64,000 bases of DNA from Longibacter salinarum. Its GTDB lineage: Bacteria > Bacteroidota > Rhodothermia > Rhodothermales > Salinibacteraceae. Position numbers and translations under genes: made by a program. The notes beneath the pieces were generated by a model that saw only the letters and a list, made by a program, of their open reading frames with translations, made no database searches and was not told where the DNA came from. Shown here one piece after another: positions 16,569 through 24,171 of the stretch. The stretch lies in assembly GCF_002554795.1 (NCBI RefSeq), contig NZ_PDEQ01000009.1:62001-126000 (forward strand), written 5' to 3'. Every line of letters begins with the position of its first letter. The first letter of the stretch is position 1.

Positions 16569-17639
16569 CTACCTCAGCCTGGATCCGCAGGGAGCAATGT
16601 ACGGTGTGATTTCGCCCTTCCTCCCCCTGTCGTTCGTGATTGGGTGGTAACTCTCGCGCTGCGTATTATACATCCATATGTCGTCGTAGCCGTCCGGGCC
16701 AACGGGCTTCAGTATGGCCAGGGCCGTGGAGGATCCACTGGCGCCGTGTTCGGCAGAAACAGACTGCACGTCGCTAATGTCACCGTCCAGGTTCGCCAGT
16801 TGCCTCCAGCTCTTGTTAGACAGGTGGGCACCATACACGGGAAACGTTGATGTGGACGTTCGGTCGCCAACGAGCAGTTGCGTCCCATCAGGCGTCCAAC
16901 CATGCACTCCGACGGGGTTATCGGGGCTGGATTCCGTTTTCGACGTCGGTAGAGATATTTGTTCGCCGGTCTTCGTGTTGAACACCCGTGGTTCTCGAGA
17001 CCGGGGATCCTGGTATGCAAGCTTCGTCCCATCGCACGACCAGAATAGCCGGTACGGAGGAAGTCTGGGCTCCGCGAGCGTTCGTACCGATCGTGAGGAC
17101 TGGTTGAGCAGGATCACGGAGTACGATGTCTTCGCGACAATGGCCCCTTCGCGCTTGCGGTCAATCCGTACGACGGCAGCAAACGTCGACGTGTCCGTTG
17201 GCGACCAGGCAACCCGCTCAATCCAGGGATGGTCGCGCTCTATGTCAGGCCCCTCCGGACGCGCCCAGAAAAGGTCGAGGTATTCTACGGAGAGGTCTTG
17301 AAGATCCATGACGGCAATGCGACGATCCCCTTGCTGACTGCCATCGATACGGCTCGGCGAACCCTTCGTATCGATCAAATAGAGGAGGCGGCGCCCGTTC
17401 GGCGACCAGCTCAGTGAAAACTCGGGCACGCTGTTGTTCGTCAACCGCCAGACACGGTTCGAATCCGGTTCGAGGACGAAGATATCCTGTTCATCGGAAC
17501 TGGACGTAGCACCTACGTCGGGGTCATTCTTGAATGCGATAGCTCCCTCGGGAATATCCGGAGGGGCGGACGTTTGCCCGCAGGCCTGAAGCGGCAAAAC
17601 GAGGATTAAAAAGAGTAGACACCGCACGTAAATATGCAT
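16569..17639 (-). CDS. lipoprotein with WD40-like (PD40/TolB) beta-propeller
   Basis: A 356-residue lipoprotein: signal peptide with lipobox LPLQAC, predicted acylation at Cys20. The mature part has at least four PD40-type blades, each with a W-[ST]-P/C-[DN]-G core (SWSPNGRRLLYLI, WSPTDTSTFAAVV, WSCDGTKLAYQDP, GWTPDGTQLLVGD), as in TolB-like propellers. Such proteins are usually anchored at the outer membrane facing the periplasm and bind partners through the propeller. It lies 69 bases downstream of another lipoprotein gene on the same strand, so the pair may be co-transcribed. Specific function unknown. Confidence 0.75.
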   Translation of the reverse strand: MHIYVRCLLFLILVLPLQACGQTSAPPDIPEGAIAFKNDPDVGATSSSDEQDIFVLEPDSNRVWRLTNNSVPEFSLSWSPNGRRLLYLIDTKGSPSRIDGSQQGDRRIAVMDLQDLSVEYLDLFWARPEGPDIERDHPWIERVAWSPTDTSTFAAVVRIDRKREGAIVAKTSYSVILLNQSSRSVRTLAEPRLPPYRLFWSCDGTKLAYQDPRSREPRVFNTKTGEQISLPTSKTESSPDNPVGVHGWTPDGTQLLVGDRTSTSTFPVYGAHLSNKSWRQLANLDGDISDVQSVSAEHGASGSSTALAILKPVGPDGYDDIWMYNTQRESYHPITNDRGRKGEITPYIAPCGSRLR

Positions 17640-17708
17640 ACGTTGATGGATTCGCCAGGATATCGAGCTTACAGTCGCTCTCAGGGAATGCTTTTACCGC
17701 ATCACTTT

Positions 17709-18437
17709 TTAATTAAGGTGCTTTAGACTGTCAACTAGACTGTACGGTTTGGCTGGATGGATGTACAGTTGCCGCGCGGTGCCCGTCGAGTCGATACCTA
17801 CCATGAAGTCCGTCCAAACGTGCGGCTCGTACAGGTAATTGCGATGGTAGGCAATTTCCCCGGTCACGTAGATCGGGTAGGGCAACACGTCCCGCTGGTC
17901 GTCCGACGGATAGAAGATGGGTCCGAACCTGACGGTGACCGCAGAGTCCCGCTTAGCGTAGTGTGTATAGTCGACGAGGCCGATCGAGCTTTTCTGGTCG
18001 AGGCATTTTAGCTGTTGTCGGTGGTCGGCCGCCACGTTCCGGGTCGAGTCGATGCTCTGCTCCAACCGACCCAAAACCTCCTCGCTCCGCTCATAGGCAC
18101 GATCGATCACATCAGATGAGGGACCCACCAGACACCTCTTCAAGTCTTCAGCCGTGGTGTGAGCGCACAGTGCCGGCAAAAAACTGTGAGTGCTAAACGT
18201 GTACCGGGTTTTCTGGGAAACCGTACGCCGGGTGTCTTCCGTCGCCCCATGGTATTCGAGGAACACGTCGATCGTGTCGGAGCGCTCCAGGTAGCGATAG
18301 GTTTCCAGCAGGTAGCGCCACTCTGAGTCGTCGCACGCAGTTTCGTCGATTCGCGAAAGCTGACAGCCGATAAACGTAAAGCACACCCCAAGGCAGATAC
18401 TTCCCCAAATAAATGCTTGTACACGGGTCATCGGCAT
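17709..18437 (-). CDS. hypothetical lipoprotein
   Basis: A 242-residue lipoprotein with lipobox FTFIGC (Cys25). The mature region contains a Cys-bearing helical segment (LPALCAHTTAEDLKRCLVG; QQLKCLDQKSS) and a beta-rich C-terminus. No family recognised. Located between the second island recombinase and the propeller lipoprotein, all on the minus strand. Confidence 0.65.
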   Translation of the reverse strand: MPMTRVQAFIWGSICLGVCFTFIGCQLSRIDETACDDSEWRYLLETYRYLERSDTIDVFLEYHGATEDTRRTVSQKTRYTFSTHSFLPALCAHTTAEDLKRCLVGPSSDVIDRAYERSEEVLGRLEQSIDSTRNVAADHRQQLKCLDQKSSIGLVDYTHYAKRDSAVTVRFGPIFYPSDDQRDVLPYPIYVTGEIAYHRNYLYEPHVWTDFMVGIDSTGTARQLYIHPAKPYSLVDSLKHLN

Positions 18438-18544
18438 ACCGCCTTATGGAATCAAATAAATGACAACGGGCAGACCGGCCCACGGCGCCTCTTAAAAGAG
18501 TCATATCGACGCCTTTCTCGGAGCCCGCTAAACTTGCAGTAACG

Positions 18545-19501
18545 CTAGATTCGGATGCGCTCGATCTCCTCTTGCTGCACGTTCTGGCTCCGGCGATCAT
18601 AGAGCTTCGTGGTCGTCGCAGACGCGTGCCCTGCGATATGCTGGGCGGTTTCAAGCTGCCCACCATTCTCAAGGTACGTCGTGATGCCGGTGCCACGAAA
18701 CGTATGGCAGCAGACCTGGTCGGGATCGAACCCGGCGTCCAGGGCCCTGCGCTTCACCATCTGCAGGATGTTGTCAGACTGCAGTCGACGTCCGGTCAGT
18801 CGACCGGTGCGCCCCTTCAACGACTGAAAGAGAGGTGCATCGCGCTCTCCGTGTAAACCGGCGGCCGCAAGGTAGGCGTCCAGATACTCGCCGGCCTTGT
18901 GATGGACGGGGATGTCCCGCCGCTTTCCTCCTTTCTCCTGCAAGTGAAGCATCCAGCGATGACCGGCCTGGAAGTAGTGCCCGACGTCCAGACGGGCCAC
19001 CGCAGACACGCGGGCGAACGTGTAGACCATCACCCCGATGATGGCCCGATCGCGCAGCTGCCCTACGTCTGAGGCGTCCTCCACGACCGAGTCGATCAGC
19101 TCCCGCGTCTCGCCCGCCGTAAGCACCGGCGTCTTCCCCGACTCCACCACCAGCTTCGGAGGGCGCACGGGAGCAGCCGGGTTGTCTTTGATGACCTGCC
19201 CGGTCACCAGCCAGTCGAAGAGGCGGCTGATCGCCGACAGGTGCTGCTTGACGGTTGCCGCAGAGCGATCGTCCTCCTCGACGTACGCCGCGACGTGGAC
19301 GGGCTCGATGGCCTTGAGCGTGAGGCCCCGAGCGGATGCCCAATCAAAGAATTGGCGCACGGCCCGGCCGTAGGCCTTCCTCGTGTTCTTGTTGCGGATC
19401 TCCGCGGTAAAGAACTCGATCACCCGACGACCGGCCTGCTCACTGGCATCTGCAAGCACAGGAGGCAACGTCGAGCGGAGCTGTGGCACGAGGTCGGACA
19501 T
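18545..19501 (-). CDS. tyrosine recombinase 2 (Xer-like)
   Basis: A 318-residue recombinase of a different branch from the 8089-9234 integrase. It has a SAM-like N-terminal domain (residues ~25-105) and a catalytic domain with Arg164 (TFARVSA, a variant of the usual TGLRxSE), Lys190, His266 and Arg269 (CHTFRGTGIT), His292 (IAGHAS) and Tyr301 (KLYDRR). ATG 19501 is chosen because the frame upstream lacks domain character. The FARVSA/HTFRGTGIT form recurs in recombinases of plasmids and transposon-like elements. A deleted copy of this gene lies outside the island at 26191-26444. It is not an IntI: no IntI-specific insert is seen. Confidence 0.9.
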   Translation of the reverse strand: MSDLVPQLRSTLPPVLADASEQAGRRVIEFFTAEIRNKNTRKAYGRAVRQFFDWASARGLTLKAIEPVHVAAYVEEDDRSAATVKQHLSAISRLFDWLVTGQVIKDNPAAPVRPPKLVVESGKTPVLTAGETRELIDSVVEDASDVGQLRDRAIIGVMVYTFARVSAVARLDVGHYFQAGHRWMLHLQEKGGKRRDIPVHHKAGEYLDAYLAAAGLHGERDAPLFQSLKGRTGRLTGRRLQSDNILQMVKRRALDAGFDPDQVCCHTFRGTGITTYLENGGQLETAQHIAGHASATTTKLYDRRSQNVQQEEIERIRI

Positions 19502-19658
19502 AGCGGCGTTTTTTAACTTGGGAGGAAGACATTTCCCAGCAGGGGCCCGACCTGTATTCTTACGCACAACCACATCGGCCTGATGAGGTGGCAAACCGAT
19601 TTAGGCACGCAGCGCAATATTTCGATCGATCAACCTGCTCACGCGATAAATTCTCAGT

Positions 19659-20546
19659 CTAAAAGTTAAAGCCCAAGCCGAGAAAGCCTGCAGGAGCAAC
19701 AGTGTCCGGTTTAAACACGATTCGCCCAACGTCTACTTCGTTCTCACCAGTTAAACGTGCGTTCAAGGCCAATCGGGCATCGACATGAAGATATCGGTTG
19801 AGACTCAATAGATGGCCCACTCCCACCGACACGAAGAGGGACTCCCATTCTCCCCTAGCAGTAGTACTCTCATATCCGACACTGTTTATGGCGTATTCAA
19901 AGCCAGTGGTGGCGTAAAAGCCCTCCAACTGGCCAGTAGGAAAATAATTACCCGTCAGCCGATACGCTAAATCAATCTCACCGTCTTGAAAGCCATCTCG
20001 CAAAAAGACATTGGGAATCTGCAAACTGTATATTTCCGCGACAGCCCGAAACCGGCTATGGCCTACCCATAATTCGCCTCCGTAGCCTCCGAGGGCAACA
20101 GGCAAACTGTTTGCAGCAACGCCCCCCGAAATCATCCGTGAAGTAAATGCACTGGCCCGCCGTTCTTTGTTTCGTTCATATATGATTGCATACCCTCTGA
20201 GAATCGGTACTCTCCCGCCTGGAAGCGACTGATAACCCCCAATCAGAGCATTATAGATGAAGCCCGGTTCTTGATGCTCACTTCGTTCCTGAGTGGGAAT
20301 GATGGCGTCAGCTCCCATGGCGCGGGCACGCTCTCTCATGCTCTTCAGTAGGTCGGGGAGCGATTGTCCGACCGAACCGCGGGACTCCAGCATACTAATC
20401 ACTTCGTACGGCTCTTGTGGCGGCTCGCTCAGTATTTCCACCGATTCGGACGGAGCGTACCGTTTTGATTCGTCGATGCGAACAGCGTCTGTCGTGGTAC
20501 ATGCTGGCAACAAAAGGACAACGACGAGAAGAAGCTTAGCATGCAT
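19659..20546 (-). CDS. lipoprotein with C-terminal beta-barrel-like domain
   Basis: A 295-residue protein; ATG 20546 gives a proper signal peptide with lipobox LLLPAC (Cys16). Residues ~30-130 form a small domain (EPYEVISMLESRGS ... MGADAIIPTQERSE) of the kind seen in YbjQ-like or Rcs-type lipoproteins. The last ~170 residues alternate hydrophobic and polar residues and end in LGLGFNF with a terminal Phe, typical of an outer-membrane beta-barrel. The lipoprotein plus barrel combination is unusual. It is oriented opposite to the cassette genes that follow. Confidence 0.65.
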   Translation of the reverse strand: MHAKLLLVVVLLLPACTTTDAVRIDESKRYAPSESVEILSEPPQEPYEVISMLESRGSVGQSLPDLLKSMRERARAMGADAIIPTQERSEHQEPGFIYNALIGGYQSLPGGRVPILRGYAIIYERNKERRASAFTSRMISGGVAANSLPVALGGYGGELWVGHSRFRAVAEIYSLQIPNVFLRDGFQDGEIDLAYRLTGNYFPTGQLEGFYATTGFEYAINSVGYESTTARGEWESLFVSVGVGHLLSLNRYLHVDARLALNARLTGENEVDVGRIVFKPDTVAPAGFLGLGFNF

Positions 20547-20615
20547 AATCCCGTGGGCGGTATTGCGACATACGTGGACTCGACAGAGCCGAAGCCACGT
20601 ACCACTAATGCCCAA

Positions 20616-21051
20616 ACACCTGAAAGGCCACGCGTCGCCCAGCTCTATCTCAGAGTATGTATCAAGGTATCACTGTCCTTAATACAAATGACCGAGTCAC
20701 CCTACCACCTACGGCATGACAGAATTGAGTCTTAGGTACGCTTAGGTCGCTGGTGTTGGCATCGGATAACTGATTTTATCCGCCACGACTGGTGGGCCCA
20801 TTCATCAGCGCATGACTCCGAAACCGGCCTCTAACTTAAGGTGATCCATGACATCGCAGTATTGCGGAATCTCTTGTCAGTGTCCCAGATGTGCTTTGTT
20901 CTTATTGACTTCGACGGAATCGTTCGGCATATTACATGAAGAGGATTCACCATTCTATGCGAACTCGTTCTGAAGTAGATATCTCATACAGAGCACAGCC
21001 GTGAGCAAGCACTGCTGTTCGAGCTACCTTTAATTACACCTTCTTGCTGCG
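20616..21051. other. upstream border of cassette array (possible attC)
   Basis: No gene seen. Within it, CTCTAAC (20829-20835) and GTTCGAG (21017-21023) could be the outer boxes of a long (195-base) attC. GCCGTGA at 20998 sits 19 bases before the second box, as GCCGGTGA does in the clearer sites downstream. The left half of this site is less convincing than the right half. Confidence 0.35.
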
Positions 21052-21288
21052 ATGGACATCTCGATTAATGAGCAAGATGCTAAAGATCTATTAGAGGACG
21101 ACTTTCCCCACATAGTCCGAGTGACTGAAGAATCAGATTCAGAGGGTGGCGGGAAAGTCAAGGTGTCTGTGGAAATACGCAATCAGAATATCCGCCTCGA
21201 TGTACGGAAGTGGGATGGTGCTGGCAAGCTGACATCGGCCAACAGCAAAAACATCTCGTTTGGGGAGTTGATCGATGAACTCGGGTAG
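21052..21288 (+). CDS. cassette 1: hypothetical 78-aa protein
   Basis: A small acidic protein: helical N-terminus (INEQDAKDLLEDDFPHIVRV), then strands VKVSVEIRNQ and IRLDVRKW and a C-terminal helix. No family recognised. The start is 35 bases after the inferred crossover at 21017/21018, and its stop is followed at once by an attC-like site (21314-21440). Small unknown proteins are common integron cargo. Confidence 0.65.
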   Translation: MDISINEQDAKDLLEDDFPHIVRVTEESDSEGGGKVKVSVEIRNQNIRLDVRKWDGAGKLTSANSKNISFGELIDELG

Positions 21289-21313
21289 TGTTTTTTCGGG
21301 ACCCAACAACTCA

Positions 21314-21440
21314 GCATAACAACGCCATGCACCCGGAACGTGGGCTGATGCGCGTAGGCTGTTGGTACGCTACCTTGAAAGACAATCACTTCGACTGATC
21401 GCTGGCGTGCCCTCGGCCGGTGATGGCCAAGCCGTTATAT
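21314..21440 (+). other. attC-like site 1 (127 bases)
   Basis: The R'' box GCATAAC (21314-21320) and R' box GTTATAT (21434-21440) are inverted complements at the ends. Inside, CATGCACCCGG faces CCGGTGATGG, allowing the two-part stem (R and L arms) of an attC hairpin. GCCGGTGA at 21416-21423 lies 18 bases before R'. The right end overlaps the longest open frame of the next gene, which argues for a later start of that gene. Confidence 0.75.
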
Positions 21441-21461
21441 AGACTCCCGCGACTTAAACTG

Positions 21462-22250
21462 ATGAGACTGACTGATCTGCCGAAGGATGAGATACTTGAC
21501 CCATCGTGGGTTGCTGACTACCAGACTAAATATGACGCCCTCTGGCAGCAGGTGACCTTTTTGGTTAATCGCATGTACATCAACGGCAAGGTTTCAGAGT
21601 TTCCTATAGACCTGTTCTGCCCACCCCATCGTTCAACATTTCTAAGAGAGGTATTCTTCACCTTCTACCAAGCCGCGCTGATGTGCATTTGGCGCATCGC
21701 TGTTGACACCGGAAGGGATTTTCTGACAATCAGAGGTCTGAAAAATCAGATCGCAGCGAACATCAGGAAGGATGGACCTCACGACCACAGCGAACTCAAA
21801 GAGGCGTTCCTAGACCTAGTGCGCGCCTCAGACTTCGAGCAAGTTGTTGGAGCCGCCGAGGAGAGCGTCAGGGATCTTCGTCACTCTTACCTGGCTCACC
21901 TTAGAACAGCGCGTGTCGATGGAACAGATCCGAGGACATCGGCTCCTCTTCCCGTTGCGCGTCTTGAGAAGCTGACAGAAGCCATCACGCGCCAGATGAC
22001 CGTCTTGGGATTTGGGCTAGAGCGCCCGTACCTGTTGCCAGAGTACAACGACAGAATCCGCCAGCCGGTCGGAAGACGTGGCGAACCTGACATAGATCGG
22101 CTGCTCACCCACGTAGTAGCAGACAGCGAGATCATCTATTGGCCCGAAAAAAGTCCTCAGGGTTGGAAATTCAGACGCCCCGGACTTTCAGAGGAAGAGC
22201 TTAGCTGGTTTAACCACTATAGAGAGAAATTGGGGTTGCCACGAGCATAG
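21462..22250 (+). CDS. cassette 2: AbiU2/HEPN-like protein
   Basis: A 262-residue helical protein resembling AbiU2-type HEPN proteins: FFTFYQAALMCIWRIAVDTG (residues ~65-84), FLTIRGLKNQI, and RHSYLAHL with Arg140 and His146, matching the HEPN R-x4-6-H catalytic motif. HEPN proteins are often RNases acting as toxins or abortive-infection effectors; AbiU2 relatives are also found without partner antitoxins. ATG 21462 is chosen because ATG 21420 lies inside the preceding attC, left of the crossover at 21434/21435. Similarity is by motif only, and the C-terminal ~90 residues are unassigned. Confidence 0.7.
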   Translation: MRLTDLPKDEILDPSWVADYQTKYDALWQQVTFLVNRMYINGKVSEFPIDLFCPPHRSTFLREVFFTFYQAALMCIWRIAVDTGRDFLTIRGLKNQIAANIRKDGPHDHSELKEAFLDLVRASDFEQVVGAAEESVRDLRHSYLAHLRTARVDGTDPRTSAPLPVARLEKLTEAITRQMTVLGFGLERPYLLPEYNDRIRQPVGRRGEPDIDRLLTHVVADSEIIYWPEKSPQGWKFRRPGLSEEELSWFNHYREKLGLPRA

Positions 22251-22258
22251 CCAGGTCC

Positions 22259-22390
22259 GCATAACCCGGTGCTGCACAGGACGATGGGGCAGTAACGTCT
22301 CTTACGGTCGCTCGCAGTTAGGTCGGTCCTCCGATAACATTACACCTCGCCACTCGCCTGTCCATTGCCGGTGATCACCATGCGCTATAC
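22259..22390 (+). other. attC-like site 2 (132 bases)
   Basis: The R'' box GCATAAC (22259-22265) pairs imperfectly with GCTATAC (22384-22390), which has C where a canonical R' has T. The inner arms GGTGCTGCACAGG and CCGGTGATCACC are complementary with a bulge. GCCGGTGA at 22367-22374 is 17 bases before R'. It is degenerate but has the same geometry as its neighbours. Confidence 0.65.
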
Positions 22391-22424
22391 TGTGTCTTAA
22401 TCACTTAATAATACTTTAAACAAG

Positions 22425-23210
22425 ATGAGTAACACATGGCCTAACGACATTCATCAACTCATTTTTATTCCGAACGTTGAAGGGGCTTTCAATGATCTAG
22501 CGGAATTGGCAGAGGATGAGGTTTGGCACTACGTCAATGAAGAGCGACAGGAGGATTCGGAAAAGTCTATGCCTGTGTTGTACAACTATGTTAAGTACAC
22601 TTACAGAAGGCTTGCTGAGGAAGACAAAGTTGTTGTCGCAGATAATGGTGGCTCGATTGTATTCAACACAGGCTTAGTTACTGAAAGCCAAGAGCCTATC
22701 TTTTGCTACTCAGACCAGAACCGCATGCAGGACGTTGATGTGCCTTGGCACTTCCAAGGGTGGATAAGAAAAGGCGACTGGAAGCTGAACGGCTTCTCTA
22801 CGCTTCCGCCAATGGCGCACTATTATGACGATCCGGCTTCTCTAGTGCTTGATACTCGGAAGGAAATCAGAGTCAACGTTGAGCACATCATTCGTGATAA
22901 TAGAGATCGATTTCCTGAGCCTTACGACTCGATGAGCACTTTTCAGCTTCAGACGTTTCTGAAAGGGACAATAGATAACGCAATTGAAAGGGCGAAGCGG
23001 AACTACAAGGCAGCCGTTCCCCAGTACCACCAGGGTAGAATTCAGATCTTGCTGCCTCTCTGCTTGTCAAACCCTAACGCTGCAGACCTAGCTCTGGTAG
23101 TTGAAGACAAAGGTGCTTTCTATCGTGCATCGACTTGCCTTCCTCTGGATTGGGCCTACAACAACGCACGTCAACTGGCACGGCCAGATAGAGACTGGCT
23201 CAAGCCGTGA
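22425..23210 (+). CDS. cassette 3: DUF3825-domain protein
   Basis: A 261-residue soluble protein matching the DUF3825 pattern: VLYNYVKYTYRRLAEEDKVV, then SIVFNTGLVTESQEPIFCY, WHFQGW, a central helical part, and the end LPLCLSNPNAADLALVVE followed by YRASTCLPLDWAYNNARQLA. DUF3825 occurs alone or with OST-HTH/NYN-type RNA-binding modules and lacks a firmly known function. The start lies 41 bases after the crossover at 22384/22385. Base use is visibly more AT-rich than the chromosome flanks, in line with foreign origin. Confidence 0.78.
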   Translation: MSNTWPNDIHQLIFIPNVEGAFNDLAELAEDEVWHYVNEERQEDSEKSMPVLYNYVKYTYRRLAEEDKVVVADNGGSIVFNTGLVTESQEPIFCYSDQNRMQDVDVPWHFQGWIRKGDWKLNGFSTLPPMAHYYDDPASLVLDTRKEIRVNVEHIIRDNRDRFPEPYDSMSTFQLQTFLKGTIDNAIERAKRNYKAAVPQYHQGRIQILLPLCLSNPNAADLALVVEDKGAFYRASTCLPLDWAYNNARQLARPDRDWLKP

Positions 23211-23229
23211 GAAGGTGTAAGTTAAAACC

Positions 23230-23345
23230 ATATAACAAGGCGCTGTACCAGACGGTGTCGGTATGCGCTTTGAAATATATTAGTGTCGCATGTGCTCACG
23301 TCGAGTCGTGGTGTTGCCCCCGCCGGTGAGCGCTACTCGTTATAG
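23230..23345 (+). other. attC-like site 3 (116 bases)
   Basis: The clearest site. ATATAAC (23230-23236) continues as AAGGCGCTGTACC, and its partner is AGCGCTACTCGTTATA. The two ends fold as TATAAC/GTTATA plus GCGCT/AGCGC plus ACC/GGT with one or two extra bases, as in attC bottom-strand hairpins. R' is GTTATAG (23339-23345), and GCCGGTGA at 23322-23329 precedes it by 17 bases. Confidence 0.82.
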
Positions 23346-23369
23346 TGCCCTTCACAGAAAGCCCCCAGC

Positions 23370-23744
23370 ATGACAACAAATCACAACTATTGGCTCGTCG
23401 GCGCGAACTGGAGTGGAGATGACAAATCCGACGCTTTTTACCGTCGGGGCTATTGGGAAGTTGGGTATAGCGACGAACAAAAACCGGCGTTTGCAGCCAA
23501 AAGAGACCAAATGAAGGCCGGTGACCGAGTCGCCGTGAAGGCGATGCGGGGACGTGGCGCCTCAACAATCACGATCAAAGCTCTGGGTGTCGTGAAGGAG
23601 GTTCACGACGGCAAGGTTTACATCGATTGGCTTCTTACGGACCTTAATCGTGAAGTTGAAAGCAAGGGCTGCTTCCAGACAATTCATGGTCCCTATGGTA
23701 CGAAGCGAGAGCCAGAATGGGTGAAGGAAGTATTCCACATCTAA
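23370..23744 (+). CDS. cassette 4: EVE/PUA-like domain protein
   Basis: A 124-residue single-domain protein: NYWLVGANWSGDDKSDAFYR, GYWEVGY, MKAGDRVAVKAMRGRG, ITIKALGVVKEVHDGKVYID, then EPEWVKEVFHI. This matches the EVE/PUA-like domain found at the N-terminus of many McrB-type and other defence NTPases, where it reads modified bases in DNA or RNA. Here it stands alone as a cassette, so any nuclease or NTPase partner must be elsewhere. The start lies 30 bases after the crossover at 23339/23340. Function inferred from domain resemblance. Confidence 0.75.
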   Translation: MTTNHNYWLVGANWSGDDKSDAFYRRGYWEVGYSDEQKPAFAAKRDQMKAGDRVAVKAMRGRGASTITIKALGVVKEVHDGKVYIDWLLTDLNREVESKGCFQTIHGPYGTKREPEWVKEVFHI

Positions 23745-23750
23745 GCAACA

Positions 23751-23872
23751 ATATAAAATAGCTCTACACCTGACGGCATCCGGATACGCTTTGAACTGAC
23801 CGCCATGTCTGGCTTGCTCACCACAAGGCCCCTTACTCACTCCAAGACCACTGACTCAGTGATCTGTTTGGA
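23751..23872 (+). other. attC-like site 4, degenerate (122 bases)
   Basis: Its left part, ATATAAAATAGCTCTACACC then TGACGG and later ACGCTTTGAA, closely parallels site 3 (ATATAACAAGGCGCTGTACC, AGACGG, GCGCTTTGAA), so the two are related by descent. The proposed R' is GTTTGGA (23866-23872), with CAGTGA a few bases before it. The boxes have drifted and the site may no longer recombine. Confidence 0.55.
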
Positions 23873-23911
23873 CATCACGTCTCTGCCACAGCACCTGAAT
23901 GCGTAAAATAG

Positions 23912-23980
23912 GCGTAAGCCTTTGATTTAGATGAAGAAACATCGTCTCTTCATCGGCTTACGCGACGGATTTGGGGGGGG
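23912..23980. other. interrupted inverted repeat and G8 tract beside attR
   Basis: GCGTAAGCC (23912-23920) and GATGAAGA (23930-23937) pair with TCTTCATC (23947-23954) and GGCTTACGC (23955-23963), giving a 17-base interrupted stem. It is followed by eight consecutive G (23973-23980) just before attR. It could be a terminator, a recombinase-accessory structure or a relic of the element's end. Confidence 0.55.
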
Positions 23981-23991
23981 TAAGTGGTCAT

Positions 23992-24035
23992 ACTCATAAT
24001 CGATCGGTCGTGGGTTCAAGTCCCGCCGGGCCCAC
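23992..24035 (+). repeat. attR: 44-base copy of tRNA-Ile2 3' half
   Basis: Identical to 4822-4865 from the anticodon loop to the first base after the acceptor stem. The 5' half of a tRNA is missing, so this is not a functional tRNA gene. It is the original chromosomal 3' end left behind when the island integrated. Confidence 0.92.
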
Positions 24036-24089
24036 TTATATTTGCGCTACGTGCCTTGTTTACAAAACGTAGAACAAACGAGGCAAAAC

Positions 24090-24146
24090 ATAGGCACAAC
24101 AAAAGCCTCTGCTGGCTCGCAAGAGCTCGTCAGAGGCTTTGCCTAT
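24090..24146 (+). terminator. terminator right of attR
   Basis: ATAGGCA (24090-24096) and AAAGCCTCTG (24102-24111) pair with CAGAGGCTTT and TGCCTAT (24131-24146). This probably is the native terminator of the tRNA-Ile2 gene, displaced ~19 kb by the island. Confidence 0.75.
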
Positions 24147-24171
24147 TTGGTGGTTTGTATTGCATGTTCAC

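Larger units (their letters stand above)
21017..23872 (+). mobile_element. CALIN: cluster of four integron-type gene cassettes
   Basis: Four + strand genes (21052, 21462, 22425, 23370) are each followed by an attC-like site of 116-132 bases. Inferred crossovers fall at 21017/21018, 21434/21435, 22384/22385, 23339/23340 and 23866/23867. Each start codon lies only 28-41 bases after a crossover point, the compact layout of integron cassettes. No IntI-type integrase is seen, so this is a cluster of attC sites lacking an integrase. Cassette genes share no obvious codon-use style. Confidence 0.78.
4822..24035. mobile_element. tRNA-Ile2-integrated genomic island (~19 kb)
   Basis: The island lies between two identical 44-base copies of the tRNA-Ile2 3' half (4822-4865 and 23992-24035), the classic product of site-specific integration by a tyrosine recombinase. 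It encodes two such recombinases (8089-9234, 18545-19501), two excisionase-like HTH proteins, a rolling-circle-type Rep, phage-like genes and an integron-type cassette array. Gene content is accessory throughout and several segments read as more AT-rich than the flanks. No conjugation, capsid or terminase genes were recognised, so mobility may depend on a helper. Confidence 0.85.

Noticed and set aside
18545-19501. Integron integrase (IntI) for the adjacent cassette array
   Set aside because: The catalytic motifs are FARVSA and HTFRGTGIT and no IntI-specific extra helix is recognisable; it matches plasmid/transposon-type recombinases.
23992-24035. Second tRNA with CAU anticodon
   Set aside because: Only the 3' half is present; there is no D arm or 5' acceptor strand. 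It is an attachment-site copy, not a gene.
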